Assembly: GCA_022827625.1 (NCBI GenBank)
Contig: JAJEIE010000040.1
Span: 62,001-126,000 of the forward strand
DNA: 64,000 bases
Direction: 5' to 3'
Source of the DNA: Candidatus Poribacteria bacterium
Lineage (GTDB): Bacteria > Poribacteria > WGA-4E > WGA-3G
Shown here: in pieces, positions 34,594-43,461 of the stretch
Layout: each line of letters opens with the position of its first letter
Position numbering within the stretch: position 1 is the first letter of the stretch
Notes under the pieces: model-generated
Told to the model about the DNA's origin: nothing
The model's input: only the letters and a program-made list of their open reading frames with translations
Database searches by the model: none
Program-made: the position numbers and the translations under genes

Positions 34594-34710
34594 TTATAGT
34601 GGATCTCATAATTAATTGCACACTGTCAAACAAAAGAACCCCCCTAACCCCCTTATCAGGGGGAATTTGGGACCTCTAAAATGTAAACTTATTTTTTGAA
34701 TCCACTATAA
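34594..34710. mobile_element. 117-bp MITE-like element with 11-bp terminal inverted repeats
   Basis: TTATAGTGGAT (34594-34604) and ATCCACTATAA (34700-34710) are perfect terminal inverted repeats. Inside are ATAATTAATTG, shared with the partial copy at 25918, and a hairpin CCCCCTTATCAGGGGG (34648-34663). There is no coding capacity. The target duplication is not obvious. Confidence 0.55.
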
Positions 34711-34773
34711 AATACGCTTTGTCAGAAAATGGTAAGAGTCAATTGTTCCCACCAAGGCAATAGGAGTCCCCAC

Positions 34774-37020
34774 GTGAAAAGCAGCATTTTTGTCTTATTC
34801 TTGCTCCTACTAATTTTCACCTTTTTGACATCCGCTGCCCTGTCGAATGGCACAATCCCTTTCGATTGTCCGGATGTACCAAATCCTAAATTCCAATTTC
34901 ATTTCACGCGTGAACTCATCTCACTTGCCGTCACGACCTTTCCCTTCAACACCGTAGAAAGCATTTATATCCATATTTACGGCGATGCGTCAGATATCTT
35001 TGAAAAACTTGCTCGGTATTACACTGAAAGCTTGAAAGCAGAAAACTGGTACAACTCGCATGAAGATAGCACGATGCAACTCTATATTTTGGAATCTACG
35101 CCTGTCGAAGGTCAACAGGTCGGGAGCACAGTTTTGGGTATCTTTGCGGTTGTCCGGGGCGACGAAGATGTGTATCTCCTAAACATCGTTGGCAATATTC
35201 CACCGAAACAGGTGCGGAAACTTTTGACAAACCTTGAAGAACTCGGCATTGATATTCCTAAGTTAGCATCGATTAGCGAACTCTCACTTCCGAAATCTGA
35301 AGGGACATCAAAAGGGCTATCGCTGCCAACGTTGTTTCGGATCAGTAAGGATTCTGCAGTTACCAACAAAACTGACAGTGCCTTTTTTTCTGCCTCCTAT
35401 ATGGAGAATCATCAGGGACATTGGACGTACCGCGGGCATCCCATTGAGCGCATTCAAATTCGGGCAAGCGAAACAAAACAGGTTGCTACGGTAAGCGATG
35501 GATTGAAAAATGGAGCCGGGGATATCACTGAGTTACTGGATGGCCTGTCGTCAACTAACGACTCCGTTGAGACACCGAGGTTCATCGTGCTGCCCGCAGA
35601 AAGAATGATTAAAATTAGTGCAGGCAGCATGTTAGATGAAACGCAGCCTACTACGCTTACAAAGTTGTTTCAGACACAGGACGGAGACCCAATCCATGAA
35701 ATCGTAATTCGAGGGAACCAGTATACCGAGGCTAACGCGGTTCGGGTAGCACTTGAAAAAGGACCCACAGAGATTGAGGCAGTCGTTGGTACACTCCCTG
35801 ACGCGGTATCAACTGTTGAAAAGGTAGGACTCCTGATTGAAGAGGTAGATTCCCAACGGACGGCGATAATTACCGTAGTCGAGAAACCGCCAGCCTCGCA
35901 ATTTTATGTGGACGGAACGCCGCAACTTGGATTCAATCGTGTTACCGGATGGGAACTGGGCGCACACCTCGAATCCGGTTTTAGAGCACAAAGAGAACAG
36001 AATTCAGCCTTTAGGTTCCATTTTTCTTCTGAATCCGAGAGAGAAGATAACTCGAAACTCTTTGGGCAGATTGGCTACGGATTTAGCGACAAACAACCCT
36101 ATTACCGGTTTGGTGGCAGAGCCGTTTGGGAAGAACCCTATTCATGGTCTCTCGGATTAACCGCCCAATACCAGCGCGCGACAAGCACAATCACTCCCGA
36201 CCTTTTTTCTCACTACAACGATACAGGGACAACCATTCTCCGAATTTTCGGGGTGCCGGATCATCAGGATTACTACTTAAGGCAAGGCGCTAAAGTCGAA
36301 TTAGAATGGAAAGCGGTTTTCCCAATGCGTCCACTCCAATTTCTGCGACTCAATCATTCGTTTAAGTTGATTTTACTTGCTGAGTCGCATGAGAGTTTAG
36401 AAAAAAACACAGATTGGCATATCTTCAACTGGGGATCAAGGTCAGAGGCGCGGGGAAATCCGATAATAACTCCCGGTCAAATGAGGAGTGCGATGTTCCG
36501 ATACGATTTTGATACTCGCAACAATTATCTCGGTTCGCACCATACTTTTTTCGTTGAGCATAGCAATCCGGTGTTCGGTTCCGATTTCGATTGGACGCGT
36601 TTTCAAGCACATCTCCGGTATGCCTACCCAATCGGAGACCATCAAATCAGAGCCAGAGCAGTCGTCGGTTCCGCGACAGCACCGCTCCCGATTCAGCGGC
36701 AGTTCGTGATGGGAGGGATCGGAACGCTTAACGGCTATCCGCTTTATGCCTTTGCCGGGGATGCCGGACTCCTTTTTAATGTAGAATTTCTCTATCACCT
36801 GTTTAGCTTCGGGAACCAAAGTCTTTCGGCTGCCCTTATCCTTGATGAAGGTCAAGTCTGGAATGTTTCTGAAAGTCAGCGACGTCTCGATCCAAAAGGG
36901 AGTGTCGGTATCGGTTTACAGTTTGAGACTGACGTTGATATTTTCCGATTCAACGTTGCGAAAGCCTTAGAGGCTGAGCAAGGGGTTCAATACAATTTCA
37001 TGTTCTTCTACAGTTTTTAG
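34774..37020 (+). CDS. Omp85/BamA-TamA-type outer-membrane protein with DUF4252-like N-terminus (first of pair)
   Basis: A GTG at 34774 with TAGGAG 7 bp upstream gives a standard signal peptide (KSSIFVLFLLLLIFTFLTSA). An ATG 45 bp earlier lacks a ribosome site. The 748-residue protein has a DUF4252-like N-terminal domain (about 25-165), two POTRA-like segments (for example IHEIVIRGNQYTEANAVRVA) and a barrel beginning LGFNRVTGWELG. It carries the Omp85 motif RQFVMGGIGTLNGYP and a terminal aromatic (FMFFYSF). Omp85 proteins insert or secrete proteins at the outer membrane. A paralogue follows at 38387, with a TonB/PA14 protein between them. Confidence 0.82.
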   Translation: MKSSIFVLFLLLLIFTFLTSAALSNGTIPFDCPDVPNPKFQFHFTRELISLAVTTFPFNTVESIYIHIYGDASDIFEKLARYYTESLKAENWYNSHEDSTMQLYILESTPVEGQQVGSTVLGIFAVVRGDEDVYLLNIVGNIPPKQVRKLLTNLEELGIDIPKLASISELSLPKSEGTSKGLSLPTLFRISKDSAVTNKTDSAFFSASYMENHQGHWTYRGHPIERIQIRASETKQVATVSDGLKNGAGDITELLDGLSSTNDSVETPRFIVLPAERMIKISAGSMLDETQPTTLTKLFQTQDGDPIHEIVIRGNQYTEANAVRVALEKGPTEIEAVVGTLPDAVSTVEKVGLLIEEVDSQRTAIITVVEKPPASQFYVDGTPQLGFNRVTGWELGAHLESGFRAQREQNSAFRFHFSSESEREDNSKLFGQIGYGFSDKQPYYRFGGRAVWEEPYSWSLGLTAQYQRATSTITPDLFSHYNDTGTTILRIFGVPDHQDYYLRQGAKVELEWKAVFPMRPLQFLRLNHSFKLILLAESHESLEKNTDWHIFNWGSRSEARGNPIITPGQMRSAMFRYDFDTRNNYLGSHHTFFVEHSNPVFGSDFDWTRFQAHLRYAYPIGDHQIRARAVVGSATAPLPIQRQFVMGGIGTLNGYPLYAFAGDAGLLFNVEFLYHLFSFGNQSLSAALILDEGQVWNVSESQRRLDPKGSVGIGLQFETDVDIFRFNVAKALEAEQGVQYNFMFFYSF

Positions 37021-37040
37021 CCTTCTAATTAAAAAAATAT

Positions 37041-37068
37041 TGCAACTTTTCGGCAATTCATTTGTAGT
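37041..37068 (+). promoter_or_regulatory. Degenerate ECF-type promoter copy 5
   Basis: TTGCAACTTTT keeps the AAC (37044-37046). The position 18 bp downstream reads TAGT (37065-37068) instead of CGTC. It lies upstream of the TonB/PA14 gene. Confidence 0.3.
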
Positions 37069-37071
37069 AAC

Positions 37072-37213
37072 TTGTAGGAGGGATTTCCAAATCCCGACAT
37101 CTATTATCTTCTGTAGGAGGCGGGGAATGCCATTGAGGCATTCATACCCGGTTCATGCCTATAAGGCATGAATACCGTTGATTCTGATTTTTTCCAAATC
37201 CCGACATCTTCCA
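37072..37213. repeat. Nested palindromic repeats before the PA14 gene
   Basis: A full TGTAGGAGGGATTTCC..AATCCCGAC repeat (37072-37098) is followed by a second copy that appears split. Its left half (TGTAGGAGG, 37112) and right half (TTCCAAATCCCGACATCTTC, ending near 37212) are separated by two hairpins, GAATGCC/GGCATTC (37126-37144) and TTCATGCCT/AGGCATGAA (37152-37172). Confidence 0.6.
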
Positions 37214-38383
37214 ATGCCCAAACACACAAATCATGCCTTGATAATATCCCTTGGGATCCATATCGCGGTCGTATTAGCGGTCTCTCCCTTTCTCGTGAAT
37301 TATTTCGATGCAGAGAAAGAGCACATCTCAGCCGAAATACTAAAACCAGAACCCGAGAAACAGATCAGGAAGCGGGTTTTGCCGATACGTACACCCTTGA
37401 TACCGCAAGCGAGCGAAACGGAAGCGTCTGACGCGTCCCCTGCTTCACCAACGTATGCGCCAGAGGTGAGCGTGCCGAAGGCACCCCTTCATGCCGATGT
37501 AACCCCTGATGTCGTCACACATGCCGATGTCCCGCAAACAGATGCCCCCAGTCCTGTGTCGAATGCCAGCTTTGGCGAGGACGGAACATTGGCGGGACCT
37601 GTTGTCGTTGATGGACAGCGGGGTGCCGGTGTCGGTAGACCCGGACGCGGACACGGAAGTGGAAACGGTATTGGCGAACGCTTCGCGCACAGAACAGGGG
37701 CAGCGGATGCCGGACTTGGCGTGCTTGACGGTATAGATACCGGACTCGGTATTTTCGGGACAGATGTAATGCCTGGACACGGCTTAATTGGGCAGGTTTA
37801 CGTCCCCGGTGGTGTGATCCAACAAATGCCTGATTTCGAGCAGTTGACGCCCATTTACACCTTTATCACGCCGAATCTTGATATCCCGCAACGAGAGTAT
37901 ACCCAAGGATTTCCGACACCAGAAAGGCAATCTGTTGTGGAGGATTTCGCCATTCGTTTTCGGGGTGAAGTGGCAGTTGATACACCCGGAGATTATATCT
38001 TCGGACTTTTGTCGGACGATGGGTCAAGGCTTTATATCAACGGTACACTGGTTGTAGATAATGATGGCATCCATCCACCGATGGGGAGAAAAGGGATGAT
38101 AACGCTTGAAACAGGTATGCATCCTGTTGAGATTCACTACTTCCAAGGACCTCGGCACTCCATCGCGTTACAGTGGACCTATCAACCTCCAATTGAACCC
38201 GCTTCTGAAACGACTTATCGAATCTCTGTAACAACACCTACACGGCGTTGGAACTGGGAATCAGATATACCCGGAACAATTGTCCCACCCGAGATTATAT
38301 ATCCGCCGGGCAAACCTCGCATTCCAAAGGCATTGCAAAAACTACAACAGCGCCTGAAAAACATTGAAAATACCGGTAAATAG
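37214..38383 (+). CDS. TonB-like N-terminus fused to PA14 domain
   Basis: This 389-residue protein opens with a short basic N-terminus and a transmembrane anchor (HALIISLGIHIAVVLAVSPF) followed by a proline-rich charged region, as in TonB/TolA-type proteins. A Gly-rich middle follows (GRPGRGHGSGNGIG). The C-terminal half holds a PA14-type carbohydrate/adhesin domain: FRGEVAVDTPGDYIFGLLSD, DGSRLYINGTLVVDNDG and HPVEIHYFQGPRHSIALQW. No TonB C-terminal domain is present. The start is uncertain because no ribosome site is visible and repeats abut the ATG. It lies 3 bp before the next Omp85-like gene, implying coupling. Confidence 0.7.
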   Translation: MPKHTNHALIISLGIHIAVVLAVSPFLVNYFDAEKEHISAEILKPEPEKQIRKRVLPIRTPLIPQASETEASDASPASPTYAPEVSVPKAPLHADVTPDVVTHADVPQTDAPSPVSNASFGEDGTLAGPVVVDGQRGAGVGRPGRGHGSGNGIGERFAHRTGAADAGLGVLDGIDTGLGIFGTDVMPGHGLIGQVYVPGGVIQQMPDFEQLTPIYTFITPNLDIPQREYTQGFPTPERQSVVEDFAIRFRGEVAVDTPGDYIFGLLSDDGSRLYINGTLVVDNDGIHPPMGRKGMITLETGMHPVEIHYFQGPRHSIALQWTYQPPIEPASETTYRISVTTPTRRWNWESDIPGTIVPPEIIYPPGKPRIPKALQKLQQRLKNIENTGK

Positions 38384-38386
38384 TAA

Positions 38387-40846
38387 ATGCGATATGCCAT
38401 TACAAAAACATTAATACTACTTCTGTTTCTTGTTGCTTCTATAGGACATTCACAGCCAAACAGCGGCACTGTCATTTTTGACGCGCCAGATGTCCCCTCA
38501 TCTGAATTTCAGTTTGATTTAGACAAACGCGTCATCACTCTCGTGCTGGAAGACCCTAACTCACCTATCGCTCCGTTATTTAGTACAGTCGATAACTTGC
38601 GCCTCCGAAACTACCGAAGTCGGTCTGTTAACTTTAAGGCGTTGGCTCAATATTACGACGAAACATTAAAAAACCGGGGTTGGAACGCGTTAGGGCAAGG
38701 GTTTCACGCTGCTGTTGAAAGCGTCAATCTATACCTCTATATTCTCCAAGGACGTGAGACGATTCAAGGAATCTTCGTCCTCGTTAAAAGTGACGACGAT
38801 GTGTATGTAATAAACATCGTGGGTGAAATCCCGAAAAAGCAGCTTGGCGAACTGCTGCTAAACCTCGATCAACTCGGTATCGAAATCCCCGAACTGGCAT
38901 CCCTCAAACCTCGCGATCTCAAACTCGCTATACCACCACTGTCCTTAACACCTGAGATGATTCGACCAACACCTGAATCGGTTGAGACAACCGGTGTTGA
39001 TAAAAACGGAACTTCGCCCTTACCCAGCATGTCAGAGCCTGAACAGCCTTGGAACTGGAATTTTGGGGGTGTGCAAATTCATGATATTCAGCTTAAAGGT
39101 GTTGACGAAATTGAGAGTGCTACTCTTATGAAGGTGCTTGAAGGCGGTTCTGGGGACATCGCAGCGGTCATGCCGATTCTTGCCAAGGTGCTCCTGAATA
39201 GTTCCAGAAAAGTGTCCTTACGTGTTGAAGAAGTGGATGCTGAAAGCGTTGCGATATTTACCATCGGAGATTTGCCTGTGACGCGGACAATCTCTGTCCT
39301 GGAATCTCTAACGATTTCTGGATCTCGTGGCGACCAAATCCAGAGATCACTATCCGACAAGACCCTTCTACAAGACCCAGATATTTCAGCAAAACCGACC
39401 CGTTTTCTGGCTGCTGATGCGCCGATCCATGAAGTCCGCATTCAAGGGAATCAAAAGATTCCAGAGACGCGCATTCGGGAGACGCTGGAAAACGGATCCG
39501 AAGACCTGGAGAAGGCACTCCAATCTCTATTTAAGGTGGTGCCCTATTTTGAGGAGGTCCGTCTACAGGTTACTGAGGAAGATTCAAAGTACATCGCCAC
39601 GATTAGCGTTGATGAAAAACTGCTTGCTACCGATGTATATCTCGGTCTCAATCCAACGGCACGTCTTGGATTTAACAGGGTAACAGGCTGGGAAGTCGAG
39701 ACGGGTTTTGAAGTCGGAAAACGCAAAGACGTTGGACCCCTGTGGATGTGGAATATCAGAGGTTCAGAGAGCGACCAGGCCTCGAAACTCTTCGGGAAAC
39801 TGAGTTATACCTTCGGAAACCCCGATTTCCATTATCGTCTCGGCGGCACGGCGAATTGGGGAACACCTTACGTCTGGAACCTCGGGATCACAGCACAAGT
39901 CCACCGATTGACAGATGTCGTTGCCCCTGAGCATTTTCTCGACTACAACAACGGCGTCAGTATCTTTCAACGCGTTCTTGGTGTCCCCGACTTTCAGAAC
40001 TACTATCTGCGACAGGGCGCGGAGATCGCGTTGCAATGGGCACCTATCATGCCGAACCACTGGTTCAGATTGGCAATGGTTACGGAGTCCCACGCAAGTT
40101 TGCAGAAAAGCACAGACTGGTTTATCGCTAACTTGACATCAAGCCTCAGTGTCAGAGAGAACCCACCCATAACTCCCGGACGTATGCGAGGTATCAGCTT
40201 CCAATACGATTTCCATAATCGGCAAAATACCCTCGGCTGGCACAATACGCTATTCATTGAACACAGCAATTCGGCTGTCGGTTCTGATTTCGATTTCACA
40301 CGTATGCAATTACACTTTCGATACGCCTTCCCGCTTGGATATAACCAAATCCGTACCCGGTTGCTCTTCGGGTTTGCCAACGCGATGCTTCCAATCCAAC
40401 GTCAATTTGTGATTGGTGGGATGGGCGGCCTCAGAGGATATCCTTGGCATAGACAAGAAAACGGATCTGATGGTATAATAACTTATGAAAGTGGACATAC
40501 GGCTTCTCCTTACGCATTTACAGGGGACCGAGGCTTTCTGCTTAACGTTGAATATCACTATCGTTTGTCCAATCTATTCAGTTGGAACGTTGCCAAAGAC
40601 CTATTTGCCGTTGTCTTCCTTGACGAAGGACAGGTCTGGAATGTATCCGATGGTGCGTATACCTTTGATCCGAAAGGGAGTATTGGCATAGGTTTACAAT
40701 TTGCAAGGGCGAATTCTGTTACGGTTGTTAACATTAACGGTTTGAGTTCTGGCAGAGACAATTTTATTGTCCGGTTTAACATCGCCAAACCCCTTGAGTC
40801 CGGCAAGGGTATTCAAGTTACAACGGCTTGGTATCATAGTTTTTAG
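38387..40846 (+). CDS. Omp85/BamA-TamA-type outer-membrane protein with DUF4252-like N-terminus (second of pair)
   Basis: This 819-residue paralogue of the gene at 34774 starts 3 bp after the PA14 gene stop. It has a signal peptide (LILLLFLVASIGHS) and a DUF4252-like domain with KALAQYYDETLKNRGW. Two POTRA-like units follow (QIHDIQLKGVDEIESATLMK and IHEVRIQGNQKIPETRIRET), then a 16-strand-type barrel beginning LGFNRVTGWEVETG. The conserved RQFVIGGMGGLRGYPW and terminal Phe (AWYHSF) are Omp85 hallmarks. It may act in outer-membrane protein insertion or two-partner-like secretion. Pairing with the PA14 protein suggests that protein is a client or partner, which is inference. Confidence 0.84.
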   Translation: MRYAITKTLILLLFLVASIGHSQPNSGTVIFDAPDVPSSEFQFDLDKRVITLVLEDPNSPIAPLFSTVDNLRLRNYRSRSVNFKALAQYYDETLKNRGWNALGQGFHAAVESVNLYLYILQGRETIQGIFVLVKSDDDVYVINIVGEIPKKQLGELLLNLDQLGIEIPELASLKPRDLKLAIPPLSLTPEMIRPTPESVETTGVDKNGTSPLPSMSEPEQPWNWNFGGVQIHDIQLKGVDEIESATLMKVLEGGSGDIAAVMPILAKVLLNSSRKVSLRVEEVDAESVAIFTIGDLPVTRTISVLESLTISGSRGDQIQRSLSDKTLLQDPDISAKPTRFLAADAPIHEVRIQGNQKIPETRIRETLENGSEDLEKALQSLFKVVPYFEEVRLQVTEEDSKYIATISVDEKLLATDVYLGLNPTARLGFNRVTGWEVETGFEVGKRKDVGPLWMWNIRGSESDQASKLFGKLSYTFGNPDFHYRLGGTANWGTPYVWNLGITAQVHRLTDVVAPEHFLDYNNGVSIFQRVLGVPDFQNYYLRQGAEIALQWAPIMPNHWFRLAMVTESHASLQKSTDWFIANLTSSLSVRENPPITPGRMRGISFQYDFHNRQNTLGWHNTLFIEHSNSAVGSDFDFTRMQLHFRYAFPLGYNQIRTRLLFGFANAMLPIQRQFVIGGMGGLRGYPWHRQENGSDGIITYESGHTASPYAFTGDRGFLLNVEYHYRLSNLFSWNVAKDLFAVVFLDEGQVWNVSDGAYTFDPKGSIGIGLQFARANSVTVVNINGLSSGRDNFIVRFNIAKPLESGKGIQVTTAWYHSF

Positions 40847-40848
40847 AT

Positions 40849-40880
40849 GGTTGTCAGTTATCAGTTGTCAGTTGTCGGTT
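40849..40880. repeat. Imperfect repeats of GTTGTCAGTTATCA type
   Basis: TTGTCAGTTATCAGTTGTCA then GTTGTCGGTTA forms a short degenerate tandem tract directly after the Omp85-like gene, like the tracts at 7141, 10314 and 12103. Confidence 0.5.
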
Positions 40881-40960
40881 AAGACTTGTGGCGGTTGCAA
40901 ATGTTTGTCCGCCACAACCGGCTCTTAATCAGAACCCAATGGTCTTTCATACACAAAAAC

Positions 40961-41689
40961 ATGCGAACGCTATTGTTATTAGCCATCTCCTTTCTGATAT
41001 TCGCGCCGATTCAATTGTTGAATTCAGACGAAGATAGCGATCTTTTCACCTTTGTCCGATTAAGATATGGCGGACAACTGACCTGGCGGAGCAGTTGGCG
41101 CGTCGATTGGCCCGCCTCCGATCGAAATTTTATTTTCCAACTCCGTAAACAGACAAATATTAATGCTGCACCCCGTGAAAAGATTATCGACGTGGGCGCA
41201 GTGGAACTGTTTGATTATCCGTTCGCTTATATGCTGGAGGTCGGCAGTCTGAGGCTCAGTCAGAACGAGGCGGCAAATCTGCGTGAATATCTCCTACGCG
41301 GCGGGTTCATCTTTATTGACGATTTCCACGGACAGCGTGAATGGCGGCGGTTTTACACCGAATTTAAGAAAATTTTCCCTAAACGGGAACCCGTGGACAT
41401 CCCTATATCGCACCCTATTTTCCGATGCTTCTTTAAAATTGATGAACTCATCCAGATACCCGGACTCCGTTCCTTTTTCAGTGGACGCACCTATGAGCGA
41501 TTCGACGGCTATCCCGCATATTGTCGTGGGGTCTATGACGACAGAGGCCGCCTTATGATGATGATTAACTTCAATACCGATCTCGGAGACGCATGGGAAC
41601 ATGCCGCGGAGGCTTTCTATCCACGTGAATACTCGGATATGGCACTCAAAATGGGGATCAATGCAGTCGTCTATGCACTTACGCATTAA
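40961..41689 (+). CDS. Exported DUF4159-family protein
   Basis: The ATG at 40961 is chosen because it starts a signal peptide (MRTLLLLAISFLIFAPIQLL); no convincing ribosome site is seen at any start. The roughly 240-residue protein has the DUF4159 pattern: FTFVRLRYGG, DYPFAYMLEVGSLRLSQNEA, and YLLRGGFIFIDDFHG. This resembles a glutamine-amidotransferase-like fold, ending DLGDAWEHA with a tail that could cover a ligand site. DUF4159 proteins often accompany secretion or adventurous-motility-like membrane gene sets, but their biochemical role is unknown. It lies 114 bp downstream of the Omp85/PA14 genes on the same strand. Confidence 0.75.
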   Translation: MRTLLLLAISFLIFAPIQLLNSDEDSDLFTFVRLRYGGQLTWRSSWRVDWPASDRNFIFQLRKQTNINAAPREKIIDVGAVELFDYPFAYMLEVGSLRLSQNEAANLREYLLRGGFIFIDDFHGQREWRRFYTEFKKIFPKREPVDIPISHPIFRCFFKIDELIQIPGLRSFFSGRTYERFDGYPAYCRGVYDDRGRLMMMINFNTDLGDAWEHAAEAFYPREYSDMALKMGINAVVYALTH

Positions 41690-41807
41690 GATAGATTCCG
41701 TTAAACTTTTCGGGTCGGTTCGTGTCTAAAACGTAACATCTTTTAGGACAAATTTCTGTAGTTATACTAAGAACTCCGCTACGTAAAATCAGGGAGGCAC
41801 TCAAAAT

Positions 41808-42581
41808 ATGCTGACGCGTAAGCAGAAGTTAGATTTCTATGAAAACGGTTATATATCTATCCCAGGGGTCGTGCCACAATTGATGGTAGACAAAGCACGA
41901 CAAGCGATTAATCATTCTATCGGTGAGGTTGGAATGCATCCAGAAGATTTAGTGCGGTTCCGGGCGCAATCCTACTGCAACGAAATTCGTGAAGCACCCC
42001 AGGTCGTTGATCTTTTCAGTAAGACACCTGTTCGTCAAATTGCCGAGTCGTTGATGGGTGAAGGGAATGTCCAAACCCCGAGTTCGGGACAGGTAGCACT
42101 CCGGTTTCCAGGTCCGGTACATACAGATCCAAACGAACCGAGTGGACATCTTGATGGTTTAGGAAGTGGGACAAACGGTATGGTGAAAGGGGTCTATCGA
42201 CGTGGATTTACCGCACTTGCTGTTATCTATCTCGCCGATGTACTGGAACCTTATAGTGGGAATTTCACCGTCTGGCCGAAATCACATAGTTTCTTTGCTG
42301 ACTATTTCAAAAAGGAGGGGCATGAGATATTGGCAAACGGGATGCCGAGACCGGAACTCCCTGAAGGCGCGAAGCAGATCGTCGGTAAGGCGGGAGATGT
42401 CGTCCTAACGCACCATCAGATTGTTCACACGGCGGCACCTAACGCGGGAGCAGACATCCGCTATGCTGTAATCTTCCGATTACGCCACGTTGATGTTGAG
42501 GAAAACGGTTACGATGCTTACACCGATATATGGAGAGAGTGGCCCGGAATTCAGGAGGCCGTAGCGGCATCTGAGGCATAA
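41808..42581 (+). CDS. Phytanoyl-CoA dioxygenase family protein (PhyH)
   Basis: This 257-residue predicted Fe(II)/2-oxoglutarate dioxygenase has GGGAGG upstream of its ATG. Two candidate proximal metal motifs are visible, H105-T-D107 and H114-L-D116 (SGHLDGLGSG); the second fits the family position better. The distal His is in HHQIVHTAAPN, and an Arg follows (DIRYAVIFRLRH). TVWPKSHSFF is the equivalent of the usual PGSH turn. It stands alone on the plus strand and ends at a strong bidirectional terminator. Substrate unknown. Confidence 0.88.
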   Translation: MLTRKQKLDFYENGYISIPGVVPQLMVDKARQAINHSIGEVGMHPEDLVRFRAQSYCNEIREAPQVVDLFSKTPVRQIAESLMGEGNVQTPSSGQVALRFPGPVHTDPNEPSGHLDGLGSGTNGMVKGVYRRGFTALAVIYLADVLEPYSGNFTVWPKSHSFFADYFKKEGHEILANGMPRPELPEGAKQIVGKAGDVVLTHHQIVHTAAPNAGADIRYAVIFRLRHVDVEENGYDAYTDIWREWPGIQEAVAASEA

Positions 42582-42601
42582 AGTCGATATGCCCGGAATG
42601 C

Positions 42602-42640
42602 AAAAAAAACGGGCGGTGTTTTATCACCGCCCGTTTGATT
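42602..42640. terminator. Bidirectional intrinsic terminator
   Basis: A perfect 10-bp stem ACGGGCGGTG/CACCGCCCGT (42609-42618 and 42625-42634) with loop TTTTAT is flanked by an A-run on the left and TTTGATTTTCT on the right. It serves the convergent PhyH and LamG genes. Confidence 0.85.
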
Positions 42641-42642
42641 TT

Positions 42643-43461
42643 CTATCGAATGTCCTTTATGTCTGCCCAAGTGGTACTCAATTTACCGTTCGGATCAATT
42701 TCAAACGGATTTGTGGTTCCCTTGGCAAGGTGTTCAATCTCTTTTTCAGAGAGTGCCCGATGAAACAGCAGAAATTCGTCCATGATGCCGTTAAATGCCC
42801 ATGTCGGTCCTGTCGCTGCATCAAACGCTGCGGCTTCTGAACCGATGCCGATGAATCCGAATCGCGGGAGTCCTGCACCGATAACCTTAGTTGTCGCAGC
42901 TATACTTCCATCCAATTCGCCATCAATATAGGTGCGTTTCTCATCGCCATCAAACCATGCGACAACGTGATACCATTCATCGTCCCCAACCTCTGTCTCA
43001 CCAAACCAGTCGTGTATCGGGCAACAATGATCAAACGCAAGAAAAGTCGTTCCAATATTCGCACCGACATCATCACCTACAGCAAACCGGAAGAATTCGC
43101 TCCGATCCCATGAGGCAATCATCCCTCTTCCCGGAGCTTTCACCCATGCAGCAATCGTAATTTCCGGAAACGGGTCCTCGTACATGTGCTCCCGCACTGA
43201 AATGTAATCTGACGCAACACCCGGAAACTCCAGACCTTCAGCGACTTTGCCTTTCACTGAATCGATGTTATTGCCCTTGATGAGTCCGTCGTTTCCATTC
43301 CCGGACGCATCAATCACCTCGTCACCTTTGATTGTGTCTTTGTTGAAACTAAAGTAGATGATGAGCTCGTCCTCACTGACCCCTTGGGCATTGACTATTA
43401 ATACGGGTCCAATTAAAATCAACCCTAACATCAAAAGTTTGAACATAAGAGCGGTCTTCAT
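42643..43461 (-). CDS. Secreted LamG-domain protein
   Basis: This 272-residue protein starts at the ATG at 43461 with AAGGAGG 6 bp upstream. The signal peptide (FKLLMLGLILIGPVLIVNAQ) precedes a classical LamG/concanavalin-like jellyroll: DELIIYFSFN, DASGNGNDGLIKG, ITIAAWVKAPG, WYHVVAWFDGDEKRTYIDGE and IMDEFLLFHRALSEKEIEHL. Such domains bind carbohydrate or act as adhesion modules on secreted proteins. The C-terminus KLSTTWADIKDIR belongs to the shared tail motif seen in three other exported proteins. It is transcribed alone and ends at the bidirectional terminator. Confidence 0.9.
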   Translation of the reverse strand: MKTALMFKLLMLGLILIGPVLIVNAQGVSEDELIIYFSFNKDTIKGDEVIDASGNGNDGLIKGNNIDSVKGKVAEGLEFPGVASDYISVREHMYEDPFPEITIAAWVKAPGRGMIASWDRSEFFRFAVGDDVGANIGTTFLAFDHCCPIHDWFGETEVGDDEWYHVVAWFDGDEKRTYIDGELDGSIAATTKVIGAGLPRFGFIGIGSEAAAFDAATGPTWAFNGIMDEFLLFHRALSEKEIEHLAKGTTNPFEIDPNGKLSTTWADIKDIR

